DNA of 64,000 bases from Chromobacterium vaccinii. Lineage in GTDB: Bacteria; Pseudomonadota; Gammaproteobacteria; Burkholderiales; Chromobacteriaceae. Each line of letters opens with the position of its first letter. Position 1 is the first letter of the stretch. The stretch is from positions 51,513 to 115,512 of the forward strand of contig NZ_JZJL01000011.1 in the NCBI RefSeq assembly GCF_000971335.1, read 5' to 3'. The notes beneath the pieces are model-generated. The model searched no databases. It had not been told where the DNA came from and saw nothing but the letters and a program-made list of their open reading frames with translations. Position numbers and translations under genes: made by a program. This document shows, in pieces, positions 7,849-16,051 of the stretch.

Positions 7849-8412
7849 CTACGCGCCAGGCTGCCAGCCGGTCTGTTCCGCCCATTGCTCGGCCGCGAGA
7901 TAGATCAGGTCCACCGCGGGGTCCTTCACGTCCGGGTAGCTGTCCGGGTCGGCCAAGCTTGCAGCCAAGCGCCGTTTCAGCTCGCCGTAAGCCGCGGCGC
8001 TTGCCGGATAGGCGCGCAGATAGTCGCGGAACAGCAGGGCGTAGCGCTGATTGGCCGCGCCCACCCGCCGCACATGGATGTGGGCGCGGCGTTCGCCCTC
8101 CTGCTCGCGGAAGAAGAACTTGCGCCATTGCTCGCCGACATCGTCGAATCCGGGCGGCAAGTGGTCGCGGTTGAATGGCTTAAGGGCGAAGCCGGCGTCG
8201 CTCAGGCTTTGGGGAACGTTCTCGTCCAGTTCCGCCACCGTGATCTGAACGTCGATCACATCCTTGGCTGCCAGACCGGGCACCGAGGTGGAGCCGATAT
8301 GGTCGATTCTCAGGGCCAGGCTCCCCAGCGCGGCGCGCAATCTCTCCGCGATGGCTTCGAACTCGTCCGCCCAGCGCATTTGATGCGGGATGATGGTGAC
8401 CGTTTCAGTCAT
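7849..8412 (-). CDS. GrpB-family (UPF0157) nucleotidyltransferase-fold protein
   Basis: A 187-residue protein with the GrpB signatures IDHIGSTSVPGLAAKDVIDVQI (from about residue 37) and FFREQEGERRAHIHV. The GSTSVPGL...D.D pattern is that of a minimal nucleotidyltransferase active site, but no biochemical role is established for the family. The gene overlaps the preceding acetyltransferase by eight bases and probably belongs to the same minus-strand operon. Confidence 0.9.
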   Translation of the reverse strand: MTETVTIIPHQMRWADEFEAIAERLRAALGSLALRIDHIGSTSVPGLAAKDVIDVQITVAELDENVPQSLSDAGFALKPFNRDHLPPGFDDVGEQWRKFFFREQEGERRAHIHVRRVGAANQRYALLFRDYLRAYPASAAAYGELKRRLAASLADPDSYPDVKDPAVDLIYLAAEQWAEQTGWQPGA

Positions 8413-8830
8413 GTTTGAGCAATTCAGAGAAGTGATGGGCGACGATGTCCATATTGCGGTTCAGGTAGAAACGGTGGGCGCGGTGGCGCTGCACGCCGGA
8501 GTCCAGGTGGATTTCGCCGCAGCCTTCGGCCACGGCCAGCTGGCGCAGCCAAGCCATCATTGCCGCGCCGTGGCCGCGTGAACGTATGGTTTCATCGGTG
8601 GCGAGGTCGTCGATATACAAGCTCTTGCCGGCGACCAGCGTGCGCTGGATGCGGAAACCGGCCACGCAGGCGATGGCGTCGCCGTTCCGCAGATAGGCCA
8701 GTTGATAGCCTTCGGCCATCTGGGCGCGCACCGTTGCGACGAAGGCGTCTGCCTGCAGATGCGGCCGCAGTTGCCGCATCACGGCGAAGCAATGCTCTAT
8801 TTCCTGGTCTTGCCGGGCGAGTTGGATCAT
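8405..8830 (-). CDS. GNAT-family N-acetyltransferase
   Basis: A 141-residue GNAT protein. The acetyl-CoA-binding motif A reads LYIDDLATDETIRSRGHGAAMM (from about residue 71), with R-x-x-G-x-G/A slightly altered to RSRGHG. The C-terminal strand contains HRFYLNRNM. Substrate unknown. It begins nine bases after the next upstream acetyltransferase stop and overlaps grpB downstream. Confidence 0.88.
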   Translation of the reverse strand: MIQLARQDQEIEHCFAVMRQLRPHLQADAFVATVRAQMAEGYQLAYLRNGDAIACVAGFRIQRTLVAGKSLYIDDLATDETIRSRGHGAAMMAWLRQLAVAEGCGEIHLDSGVQRHRAHRFYLNRNMDIVAHHFSELLKHD

Positions 8831-8839
8831 CGTTTCTTC

Positions 8840-9370
8840 CTATCCGATGTGGCTGTACATCCAGAAGTCCCGCGAGGGGCCGCGCACCTTGCGGTAACTG
8901 CGCAGCAGGCCTTCGCGTTGAAAGCCCGCACGCTCCAGCACGCGGATGGAGCGTGCATTTTCCGGCAGCGCTGTGGCTTGGATGCGGGCCAGGCCGATAT
9001 GGCCGTGTCCCCATTCCAGCAGGCTGGCGCAAGCGGCCGTGGCGATGCCGCGGCCCCAAGCCGCGGGGGACAGATCATACGCCATTTCCTCGCTGGCATT
9101 GACCGAGGAGGCGGTATGGAAGCCGATGGTCCCGAGCAGGCGGTCGCCAGCGCGGCCGGCGATGGCGAAGCGCAGCGCGCTGGCCTCGGTGAACTGCTCC
9201 GGCTGCCAGGCGTAGTGTTCCAGCTCGGACTGGGCCCGCACGTTCCAGCTGATGTGCTCGAACACCTGCGGCAGTGTCAGGTAGTCGTACCAGGCCAGGA
9301 CATTGTCAGGATACAGCGGGCGCAGGATGGCATCAGGGTGGTCCAGTACGGGCATTTCGGTGAACAACAT
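8840..9370 (-). CDS. RimJ/RimL-type GNAT acetyltransferase
   Basis: A 176-residue acetyltransferase of the GNAT_3/RimJ type: ILRPLYPDNVLAWYDY at the start, the LSPAAWGRGIATAACASLLEW acetyl-CoA loop (Q/RxxGxA form WGRGIA), and the NARSIRVLERAGFQREGLLRSY ending typical of the group. These enzymes acetylate protein N-termini or small amines. It sits second or third in a minus-strand operon with the hydrolase upstream (22-base gap). Confidence 0.9.
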   Translation of the reverse strand: MLFTEMPVLDHPDAILRPLYPDNVLAWYDYLTLPQVFEHISWNVRAQSELEHYAWQPEQFTEASALRFAIAGRAGDRLLGTIGFHTASSVNASEEMAYDLSPAAWGRGIATAACASLLEWGHGHIGLARIQATALPENARSIRVLERAGFQREGLLRSYRKVRGPSRDFWMYSHIG

Positions 9371-9392
9371 GGTTTTGCCTTTGAGATGCGAA

Positions 9393-10136
9393 TCAATGGC
9401 GGCAATGCTCGGCGATGAAGCCGGCGATTGAATCCCGCGTGGCTTGCGGCGCTTCCTGGTGCGGGCTGTGGCCGCAGTTCGGCAGCATCAGCTGGCGGCC
9501 GTTCTGCGTTTTGCCGGCAATGGCGTCGAGCTGCGCCGCGCTGCCATATTGGTCATGCTCGCCTTGCAAGGCCAGCGTCGGGCAGGATATCGAGGGCAAC
9601 GCGTATTCGATGTTCCAGGAGGCGAATCCGGGACTGAGCCAAGTGTCGGCCCAAGCGTGGAACAGCGGTTCCGTTTTGTCGCCGTGAAATCGGGCCAAGC
9701 CGGTCAGCTTGCCGGCATCCCAGGCTTCCCTAGCCCGCCGGATGCCGGCAAGCGTGATGCCTTCGACAAAGACATGGGCGGCCAGGGTGACGACGGCCTT
9801 GAGCCTTGGACTCTGCTCGGCCGCATGCAGCAGCGCGATGCTGCCGCCATCCGAGTGTCCGATCAAAATGTAGTCGCGCTCAGGCAGCAGCGCCTCCAAT
9901 ACGGATGGCAGTTCGTTCAACGCATACTCATGGAGGTAGTGGATGGTGCGCGTGCGATCCAATGGCGCGGACCGGCCATAGCCTTGGCGGTCATACACCA
10001 GGCCGGCGAGACCGGTCGCCTCGCACAACTGGCTGGGGAAGGCTCCCCACATCGCGTCGCAGCCCAGCCCTTCATGCAGGAAGACCAGGCAGGGTTGCGC
10101 CGTATCGCCTGCTATTTGGCGGTGATGATGCCGCAT
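9393..10136 (-). CDS. Alpha/beta hydrolase
   Basis: A 247-residue alpha/beta-hydrolase. The oxyanion segment is LVFLHEGLGCD, the nucleophile elbow is GHSDGG (Ser near 96), Asp lies in LQGEHDQYG and the catalytic His in NCGHSPHQEAP. There is no signal peptide. Substrate unknown; 4-oxalocrotonate-type tautomerase and acetyltransferases around it suggest catabolism or detoxification of small organic compounds, which is only contextual. Confidence 0.9.
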   Translation of the reverse strand: MRHHHRQIAGDTAQPCLVFLHEGLGCDAMWGAFPSQLCEATGLAGLVYDRQGYGRSAPLDRTRTIHYLHEYALNELPSVLEALLPERDYILIGHSDGGSIALLHAAEQSPRLKAVVTLAAHVFVEGITLAGIRRAREAWDAGKLTGLARFHGDKTEPLFHAWADTWLSPGFASWNIEYALPSISCPTLALQGEHDQYGSAAQLDAIAGKTQNGRQLMLPNCGHSPHQEAPQATRDSIAGFIAEHCRH

Positions 10137-10159
10137 GCCAGCTCTCCTTCACCAAATGC

Positions 10160-10360
10160 TCAACCTTGCCGGCGCTTCCAGTCATCGGTCAGCTGGCCGG
10201 CGTAGCCACAGTCTTCCTCAGCGATTTCCTGGATCACGATGTGGGTGTGCCCGGGCTTCTTGCCCAGATGGCGGACCAGCGAGTCGGTGATGTCTTTCAC
10301 CAGCGCGGCTTTCTGTTCGCGCGTGGCGCCGGCGGTGATCTGCACGTTGACGTAGGGCAT
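10160..10360 (-). CDS. 4-oxalocrotonate tautomerase-family protein
   Basis: A 66-residue tautomerase-superfamily subunit. Pro follows the initiator Met (MPYVNVQITAG), giving the N-terminal catalytic proline after Met removal, and TREQKAALVKDITDSLV forms the helix typical of the family. GGAGCC precedes the ATG. It begins only 12 bases after a stop codon of a possible decayed upstream frame (10373-10501) and leads into the hydrolase/acetyltransferase operon. Confidence 0.9.
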   Translation of the reverse strand: MPYVNVQITAGATREQKAALVKDITDSLVRHLGKKPGHTHIVIQEIAEEDCGYAGQLTDDWKRRQG

Positions 10361-10372
10361 GGGTTGGCTCCT

Positions 10373-10501
10373 TCAGTTTGGGGAAAGGTCGATGGCGTAG
10401 AAATACTCGGTCGAGCCATCCTTGTTTACGCCGGCCAGTTCGCCTGCTCCCTGTGGCTTTGCAGCCAGGCCAGACAAGCCAGGATTGGCGCGAGGGGGCC
10501 A
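10373..10501 (-). pseudogene. Possible 3' remnant of a decayed gene
   Basis: On the minus strand an open stretch without a start codon reads protein-like to a TGA at 10375-10373; its last residues are KDGSTEYFYAIDLSPN. It is closed upstream by an in-frame TAG near 10502. The stop lies 12 bases before the tautomerase start, as expected for the last codons of a preceding operon gene whose 5' part has been lost. I do not recognise the family. It could also be chance coding of a short GC-rich stretch. Confidence 0.3.
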
Positions 10502-10502
10502 C

Positions 10503-10661
10503 TATCTGGGAGGTAGTCCTGTGAATTGACTGTTGTTTGCAGCCGGGATGATCATATTGTCATAATCGCAAAACATTCACTACTGACAAAAACTGACAGC
10601 AGCTTGGCTTAGCATGACTGCATGCCGAAACGAGTTCGGCGTTCACTCAAGGAGAGCAGTC
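10503..10661. other. Intergenic region before the VOC gene
   Basis: Contains TTGACT near 10526 and AT-rich sequence toward 10575, plausible promoter material for the plus-strand VOC gene, and a short direct repeat ACTGACA-AAA-ACTGACA near 10582. No gene is visible. Confidence 0.35.
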
Positions 10662-11030
10662 ATGCAACACCCCGATTTTGTGATTCTGTACGTGGACCAG
10701 CCGGCGCGCAGCGCGGATTTCTATTCACGCTTGTTCGATTTGCAGCCTATCGAGTTGTCGCCGACCTTTGCGATGTTCAAGTTCGCGTCCGGCATGCGGC
10801 TGGGCTTGTGGTCTCGGCACACGGCGGAGCCTGCCGCCGAGATGATGGGCGGAGGCGGGGAGTTGATCGTGCAGATGGAGGACTTCGCCGCGCTGGATGC
10901 TTGCCTCGCCGACTGGCGGGCGCAGGGGCTGCGCATTCTGCAACCCATCACGGATATGGATTTTGGCCGTACCTTCACGGCGCTGGATCCGGATGGCCAC
11001 CGCTTGCGGGCCTATGTGCGGATGGAATGA
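10662..11030 (+). CDS. VOC-family (glyoxalase/bleomycin-resistance-like) protein
   Basis: A 122-residue single-domain protein of the vicinal oxygen chelate superfamily: FVILYVDQPARSADFYSRLF opens the first beta-alpha-beta unit and RTFTALDPDGHRLRAY closes the second. It resembles PhnB/YaeR-type VOC proteins that bind a metal and a small substrate; the ligand set is not certain. The ATG at 10662 has AAGGAGAG upstream and matches the family N-terminus; an in-frame ATG 48 bases earlier lacks both. Confidence 0.88.
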   Translation: MQHPDFVILYVDQPARSADFYSRLFDLQPIELSPTFAMFKFASGMRLGLWSRHTAEPAAEMMGGGGELIVQMEDFAALDACLADWRAQGLRILQPITDMDFGRTFTALDPDGHRLRAYVRME

Positions 11031-11035
11031 AAACA

Positions 11036-11053
11036 GGCCGGTCTTGGCCGGCC
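11036..11053. terminator. Short hairpin between convergent VOC and tdk genes
   Basis: GGCCGG and CCGGCC pair around a six-base loop between the stops of the two convergent genes. There is no long T run, so termination strength is uncertain. Confidence 0.35.
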
Positions 11054-11078
11054 CAAGGATTACGGCTGCTGCGCGGGC

Positions 11079-11633
11079 TTAATCGTTGTGGAAGCAGCGG
11101 CCGCACACGGCGCGATAGCGCGCCTCGCCGCCGATTTCCACTTGCGGGCCTTCCTTCACCCGTTGGCCCGCGCCGTCGATGCGGATATGCATCGTCGCCT
11201 TGCGGCCGCAATGGCAGATGGTCTTGATCTCTTCCACGTCGTCGGCCAGCGACAGCAGCCAGGCCGAGCCGGGGAAGGGATGGCCCTGGAAGTCGGTGCG
11301 CAAGCCGAAGCAGATCACCGGTATATTGCGGTTGTGCGCCAGTCGGTGCACTTGCTGCGCCTGCTCAGGCGTCATGAACTGGGCTTCGTCCACCAGAACG
11401 CAGGCGGTGTCGCCGTAATCGTGAGCCAGGAAATCGAAACCGGCGTCGAAGGTGTTGGATTCCCGCTGGATGTTCAACCGCGAGGTGATCAGGCCCACGC
11501 CGTAGCGGTCGTCGATGGCGCTGGTGTACAGCGCCACCTTCTTGTCCATCGATTCGTAGTTGTTGGCGATCTGCAGCAGCTGGGTGCTTTTGCCGCTGTT
11601 CATCGCGGCGTATCGGAAAAACAGTTTGGCCAT
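11079..11633 (-). CDS. tdk: Thymidine kinase
   Basis: A 184-residue type II thymidine kinase that phosphorylates thymidine in nucleoside salvage. The P-loop is MNSGKST, the Walker B/lasso entry is VLVDEAQF, FGLRTDFQG marks the substrate site, and the zinc site is CHCG...CGRC near residues 140-180. Length matches bacterial Tdk. With the nucleoside importer at 16052-20753 it fits nucleoside salvage, though the two are not in one operon. Confidence 0.96.
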   Translation of the reverse strand: MAKLFFRYAAMNSGKSTQLLQIANNYESMDKKVALYTSAIDDRYGVGLITSRLNIQRESNTFDAGFDFLAHDYGDTACVLVDEAQFMTPEQAQQVHRLAHNRNIPVICFGLRTDFQGHPFPGSAWLLSLADDVEEIKTICHCGRKATMHIRIDGAGQRVKEGPQVEIGGEARYRAVCGRCFHND

Positions 11634-11867
11634 GCTAGAGGTATGGATACGGGTGCCGGGGCGCGCAGCATACCATGACGCGCCCGGCTTGTGAGGGCCG
11701 CTGAATGCCGAAACTGTTCCGTTCCGCGTAGGGCTTTATTTCAACGCTGCTCGTTTGCAACGGAAAGGCCGCAATATGATTCGGCAAAACTTGACGACTG
11801 CCGCGCCCGGCGTGGTCAACGGCGGTTTCCCATCGCCGCGTTTTCCGCACAAGGGGGGTTATCGACA

Positions 11868-12896
11868 GTGCCAGCCATCTTGAGTCGTGTTTTCTTCATT
11901 GGATTGATCGCCTGCTTCGCCGGGGGCGGCGACGCCAGCGCCTCCGCAATCACGGTAAGCGCCGCGCCGGTTGCTAGCCTGGCCGATGGCCGCGTCGGCG
12001 CCTTCGCGTTCGAATCCGTCACGCCGTGGCAGATCATGGATTTCGTGAAACGCGCGCCCGCGGACAAGGCGATGGTGACGGGCATGCTGTCATTGCCGCA
12101 GCAGGCGCAAGGCCCGGTTCCCGCCATCGTGATCCTGCATGGCAGCAGCGGCATCAATCCGGGGGAGTGGATGTGGGCCAAGCGGATGAACGAGTTGGGG
12201 TACGCCAGCTTCGTCGTCGACAGTTTCTCGGGGCGGAATATCGTGGAGACCGAGAAAGACCAGACGCGGCTGTCGATGGCGGTGGATATCGCGGACGCCT
12301 ACTCGGCCTTGCGGCTGCTGGCGTCGCATCCGGCGATCGACCCCAGGCGGATCGCGGTGATGGGGTTTTCGCGCGGCGGCGTCGCCGCGCTCTATTCGTC
12401 GTTGGAGCCATTCCGAAAGGGCGTCATCGATGACGATCTGCGCTTCGCCGCGCATGTCGCGTTCTACCCCAGCTGCGGCATCCACTATGCGTCGGATCAT
12501 CTGGATGGAGCGCCCGTCCTGATGCTGCTTGGCGGCAAGGACGACTACACGCCTGCCGCGCCTTGCCTTGACTATGCCGATGCTTTGAAGGCCAAGGGCG
12601 CGCGGGTGACGGTGAAGGTCTATTCCGACGCCTACCATGCCTTCGACCGGTTCACGCCGCTGCGCGCCATCCCGAGCGCGACCAGCGCCAGGCTGTGCCA
12701 TGGCGAGTACGATCTGGACTCGGGCCGATTCACCATGGCTGCCGGCAATGGCGTCGTGTCCGGAGGCGAGGCGAAGATCGCGGCGCAGGCATGCCTGAGC
12801 AGGGGCGTCACCATAGGCGGGGACCCTGTCGGGCGCGAGCAATCGCCGGCGCTGGTCGCCGGCTTCCTGCAATCGGCGTTTGCTGCGGAGCGATAG
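11868..12896 (+). CDS. Exported dienelactone-hydrolase-like alpha/beta hydrolase
   Basis: A 342-residue dienelactone hydrolase-family protein. After a signal peptide (VPAILSRVFFIGLIACFAGG, cleavage near DASAS), it shows AIVILHGSSGINP, the nucleophile elbow GFSRGG, the Asp in LLGGKDDYTPA and the His in SDAYHAFDR. In place of the Cys of true dienelactone hydrolases a Ser is present. I chose the GTG at 11868 because AAGGGGGG lies upstream and the signal peptide then starts correctly. Periplasmic hydrolase of unknown substrate. Confidence 0.82.
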   Translation: MPAILSRVFFIGLIACFAGGGDASASAITVSAAPVASLADGRVGAFAFESVTPWQIMDFVKRAPADKAMVTGMLSLPQQAQGPVPAIVILHGSSGINPGEWMWAKRMNELGYASFVVDSFSGRNIVETEKDQTRLSMAVDIADAYSALRLLASHPAIDPRRIAVMGFSRGGVAALYSSLEPFRKGVIDDDLRFAAHVAFYPSCGIHYASDHLDGAPVLMLLGGKDDYTPAAPCLDYADALKAKGARVTVKVYSDAYHAFDRFTPLRAIPSATSARLCHGEYDLDSGRFTMAAGNGVVSGGEAKIAAQACLSRGVTIGGDPVGREQSPALVAGFLQSAFAAER

Positions 12897-12925
12897 AAAC
12901 CGGTACCCAAACCCGCATTTTGGTC

Positions 12926-12955
12926 GGCTGGAGGCCCTGCGAGCGGCCTCCAGCC
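12926..12955. terminator. Strong hairpin between convergent genes
   Basis: GGCTGGAGGCC and GGCCTCCAGCC form an 11-base-pair perfect stem around an eight-base loop between the hydrolase and nitroreductase stops. There is no T run on either strand, so it may stabilise 3' ends rather than terminate on its own. Confidence 0.5.
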
Positions 12956-12975
12956 CGATGTGTGCCCATCTGCCT

Positions 12976-13665
12976 TCAAAAGAAACTGGCGATCTCGTCC
13001 AAAGGCTTCTTGCCGATATTGGGCACCATGCAATCGTCCGCCGGATAGCCGACCACCAGCAGGATGTAGGGCTTCTCGTGGGAGGGGCGGTCCAGCAACT
13101 GATTGAGGAAGTTCATCGGGCTGGGCGTATGGGTGAGGGTGGCGAGGCCGGCGTGGTGCAGCGCGGCGATCAGGAAGCCGGCGGCGATCGATACCGACTC
13201 CGGCACGTAGTAGTTCTTGATCTCGCCGCCGTCGTCCAGCACGGTCTTTTTCTGGCCGAAGATGGCGATCAGGTAAGGCGCGGTTTCCAGAAAAGGCTTG
13301 TCGGCGTCGGTGCCCAGCGGCGCCAGCGCGTCCTTCCATTCCTGCGGCGCGCGGTGTGTATAGAATTCGCGCTCCTCGGTTTCCGCGCCTTCCCGTATCT
13401 TCCGTTTCAGTTCCGGATCTTCGACGACGGCGAAATGCCAGGGCTGGTGGTTGGCGCCGGATGGCGCGGTGCCGGCGGCGCGCAGCGCGTTCTCTATCAC
13501 TTCGCGCGGGATCGGCTGGCTGGTGAATTCGCGCACGGTTTTGCGGCGGCGGATGTCGGCGTAGAAGGCGCGGGAGCGCTCCACCATCTCCGCTTCCGGA
13601 TAGCGCTGGAAACTGCTTAGCGGGATGAAGGCCGGCTGGCCCTGGTTGAATGGCAATCTGCTCAT
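12976..13665 (-). CDS. Nitroreductase-family flavoprotein
   Basis: A 229-residue FMN-dependent nitroreductase-like protein. [40 protein letters not shown] is the classic FMN-phosphate and dimer region (Arg-x-x-x-Arg, SGANHQPW), and [17 protein letters not shown] sequence follows. It resembles the YdjA/iodotyrosine-deiodinase-like group that reduces nitro compounds, quinones or dehalogenates. The start at 13665 has an AGGAG site; the longer upstream frame lacks support. Confidence 0.9.
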   Translation of the reverse strand: MSRLPFNQGQPAFIPLSSFQRYPEAEMVERSRAFYADIRRRKTVREFTSQPIPREVIENALRAAGTAPSGANHQPWHFAVVEDPELKRKIREGAETEEREFYTHRAPQEWKDALAPLGTDADKPFLETAPYLIAIFGQKKTVLDDGGEIKNYYVPESVSIAAGFLIAALHHAGLATLTHTPSPMNFLNQLLDRPSHEKPYILLVVGYPADDCMVPNIGKKPLDEIASFF

Positions 13666-13979
13666 GACGGCTCCTGTTGGTGGGAGTAGCGTTGCCGGGG
13701 CTCGAACCGGCAGCTTGGGCGGCGGCGGGGTTTTCCATGCCGAGGTGCAATCGGCAAACAAACGATTCCGTCGCTTTCGAAGGACATCATGGCAGCGGCT
13801 CCCATTGAAATGCAATCAGCATTATGCATTTGAGAAGCTGAATGTCATGTAGTTTTATTTCAAATAAAGATACTTTATGTGGAGCGATGTCTGCTGCTGA
13901 GATATCGGAGAGGCATGCGCCGGCGATGGACGTAAAAAAGCGCCCGGGGAGGGCGCTTGTCGCGGCACGGCGGAAAGCT
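13666..13979. other. Intergenic region between nitroreductase and rlmJ
   Basis: Holds the promoter region of the nitroreductase (not resolved) and, at 13934-13957, the terminator of the rlmJ operon. Between 13800 and 13880 it is AT-rich. No gene is supported. Confidence 0.4.
13934..13957 (-). terminator. Rho-independent terminator of the truC-rlmJ unit
   Basis: On the minus strand GCGCCC and GGGCGC pair across a short C-rich loop and are followed by six T, 23 bases after the rlmJ stop. Confidence 0.85.
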
Positions 13980-14828
13980 TTACAGATCGCCGCCGGTTTC
14001 CAGAATGAAGCTGGCCTTGGCGTCCAAGCCCAGGTGCTGGACCAGGTAGGGCAGCGTTTCGTTCAGGGTTTGGGGCAGTGTCCATGGCGCGTTGAGGATG
14101 AACATGCCGCTGCCGTGCATGCCGAAACCGTCGGTCGACGGGCCTTGCACATGCAGTTCCGCCCGCAGCCAGCTCTTGGCCGGCAGCTTCTTCAGCTCGG
14201 GAATCATCTCTTTCATTTCCGCGCGCTGCAGGCAGGGATACCACACCGCGTAAACGCCGGTGGCGAAGCGTTTCAGGCCTTCTTTCAAGCCGGTGACCAC
14301 GTTGTGGTAGTCGCGCTTGTCCTCGTAAGGAGGATCGATCAGCACCAGCGCGCGGCGCGGCGGCGGCGGCAGCACGGCCTTGATGCCGTCGAAGCCGTTG
14401 GCCTGCTGGATCTGCACCCGGCGGCCGCTGCCGGAAAAGTTCTCCTGCAGGATCTGGGCGTCGCTGGGATGCAATTCGAACAGGCGCAGCTTGTCGCTTT
14501 CCGGCATCACATCGGCCGCGCACCACGGCGAGCCGGGGTAGAACTTCAGCTCGCCGTCCGGATTCATCCGCTTGACCACGTCCACGTAGTTGCGCACGGC
14601 TTCGGGCAGATCGTCGCGCTGCCACAGGCGGGCGATGCCGGTTTCGAACTCGGCGTTCTTGGTGGCGTAACCCTCAGTCAGCGAATAGGCGCCGGCGCCG
14701 GCGTGGGTGTCGATATACCAGTAGGGTTTGTCCTTTTGACCCAGGTAATTCAGCAGCTCGATCTCGATCAGATGCTTGAGCACGTCGGCGTGGTTGCCGG
14801 CATGGAAGGCGTGGCGGTAGCTGAGCAT
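13980..14828 (-). CDS. rlmJ: 23S rRNA (adenine2030-N6)-methyltransferase
   Basis: A 282-residue SAM-dependent methyltransferase. MLSYRHAFHAGNHADVLKH is the RlmJ family opening, YWYIDTHAGAGAY the SAM-binding motif, and LVLIDPPYE (DPPY) the N6-adenine catalytic motif. It modifies A2030 of 23S rRNA. It lies 12 bases after truC on the same strand, so two RNA-modification genes are co-transcribed. Confidence 0.96.
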   Translation of the reverse strand: MLSYRHAFHAGNHADVLKHLIEIELLNYLGQKDKPYWYIDTHAGAGAYSLTEGYATKNAEFETGIARLWQRDDLPEAVRNYVDVVKRMNPDGELKFYPGSPWCAADVMPESDKLRLFELHPSDAQILQENFSGSGRRVQIQQANGFDGIKAVLPPPPRRALVLIDPPYEDKRDYHNVVTGLKEGLKRFATGVYAVWYPCLQRAEMKEMIPELKKLPAKSWLRAELHVQGPSTDGFGMHGSGMFILNAPWTLPQTLNETLPYLVQHLGLDAKASFILETGGDL

Positions 14829-14840
14829 TATTGTTGTCTT

Positions 14841-15590
14841 TCAGATGGTTAATTCGATGCCGGCGGCGCGCGCGGCGTCGGCCCAATCCAGGCGCGTCAG
14901 CAGCGCGGAGAAGTTCTCTTCCAGCGGGCAGTCCAGCCGCAGCGGCTGGCCGGTGACGGGGTGGGTCAGCCGCATCTCCACGCAGGCCAGCAGCATGCGC
15001 GCGCAGTCCAGTTGTTCGGCGAACATCCGGTTGTGGCGGCCCTTGCCATGGGTGGAGTCGCCGATGATGGGGTGGGCGATGTGCTTCAGATGGCGGCGCA
15101 GTTGATGGCGGCGGCCAGTCAGCGGCGCTAGCTCCACCAGGCTGTAGCGGCTGGTGGGGTAGCGTTCCACCGCTATCGGCAGCTCGATCCGGGCCAGCGT
15201 GCGATAATCGGTCTGGGCCGGCTGCGGCGCGGTTTCCACCTTTTCGCCTATCCATTCCAGATCATCCGGGCGGCGGCTGAGCGGGTGGTCGATATGGCCG
15301 GCGTCGTCGGCGTGGCCGCGCACCACGGCCAGGTAGCGCTTGGCTACTTGCTGGCGTTCGAACTGCCAGTTCATCTCGCGGCTGGCGTCTTTGTCCAGCG
15401 CGAACAGCAGCACGCCCGAGGTGCCTTTGTCCAGCCGGTGCACCGGGTAGACGCGTTGGCCTATCTGGTCGCGCAGCAGCTGGATGGCGAAGCGGGTTTC
15501 GTTGCGGTCAAGCACGGTGCGGTGCACCAGCAGGCCGGCGGGCTTCTGGATGGCGATCAGTTGATCGTCCCGATACAGTATTTGCAGCAT
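14841..15590 (-). CDS. truC: tRNA pseudouridine(65) synthase
   Basis: A 249-residue RluA-family pseudouridine synthase. LIAIQKPAGLLVHRT and VYPVHRLDKGTSGVLLFA (catalytic Asp in HRLDKGTSG) are the family motifs; no S4 domain is present, as in TruC. GRRHQLRRHLKHIAHPIIGDSTHGKG matches TruC closely. It converts U65 in tRNAs. Confidence 0.93.
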   Translation of the reverse strand: MLQILYRDDQLIAIQKPAGLLVHRTVLDRNETRFAIQLLRDQIGQRVYPVHRLDKGTSGVLLFALDKDASREMNWQFERQQVAKRYLAVVRGHADDAGHIDHPLSRRPDDLEWIGEKVETAPQPAQTDYRTLARIELPIAVERYPTSRYSLVELAPLTGRRHQLRRHLKHIAHPIIGDSTHGKGRHNRMFAEQLDCARMLLACVEMRLTHPVTGQPLRLDCPLEENFSALLTRLDWADAARAAGIELTI

Positions 15591-15767
15591 GGATACAAAG
15601 GTTTTGAGCAGGGCGGAATTGTAGGGCTTGCACGCTGCTTTGGATATAGCCGTTAAGTTTTGTGTTGGGTCAATTCAATTAAAGACAGTCATGACAAGTG
15701 CGGCATGCCGTTTGCGTAACCCAGGCCTGGCGCGGTTTGTGGCGAGTCAATATTTTTAGGTGAAGAA

Positions 15768-15932
15768 ATGTTTGCGACATGGTATTTCAAAGTCGAGAGG
15801 AAATTGTTTACAGCCAGGTTAACGCTCATTACAATTCGCCGCGCTCAGAAGAACGACAAAGTGGTGTCTGCAACTGGTTTTTGCATTGCGCAGGAGGCGG
15901 TCCAGGCCGCTTCGGCACAACTGGAGCTGTAG
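15768..15932 (+). CDS. Candidate small protein, 54 residues
   Basis: An ATG preceded by AGGTGAAGAA opens a 54-codon frame starting MFATWYFKVERKLFTARLT and ending AQLEL before TAG. It is basic in the first half and its second half uses GC-rich codons like its neighbours. Against it, a well-formed promoter for the downstream transporter lies inside the frame, and no family is recognised. It may be a leader peptide or chance. Confidence 0.3.
   Translation: MFATWYFKVERKLFTARLTLITIRRAQKNDKVVSATGFCIAQEAVQAASAQLEL
15807..15835 (+). promoter_or_regulatory. Sigma70-type promoter of the nucleoside importer
   Basis: TTTACA at 15807-15812 and TACAAT at 15830-15835 are 17 bases apart. The start near 15842 gives a leader of about 210 bases before the binding-protein gene. 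Confidence 0.6.
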
Positions 15933-15998
15933 TCCGCAGGTTACATGCCAACTGCAACTTTCGTTGTCACCATTCATAGTCCGCGCTGTTGCAATCGC

Positions 15999-16022
15999 CG
16001 CGCCAGCATGGAGCCTGGCGCG
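15999..16022 (+). promoter_or_regulatory. Leader hairpin upstream of the binding-protein gene
   Basis: CGCGCCAG and CTGGCGCG form an eight-base-pair perfect stem around an eight-base loop, ending 29 bases before the ATG. There is no T run, so it is not a simple terminator; it could stabilise the message or form part of a regulatory leader. Confidence 0.45.
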
Positions 16023-16051
16023 TTGACCAACTCAATCCAAGAGTTATAGAG

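Larger units (their letters stand above)
15591..16051. other. Long upstream region of the nucleoside importer
   Basis: About 460 bases. It contains a candidate small open frame (15768-15932), a strong sigma70-like promoter (15807-15835) and a leader of about 210 bases with a stable hairpin (15999-16022) before the binding-protein ATG. I do not recognise a known riboswitch. Confidence 0.5.
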
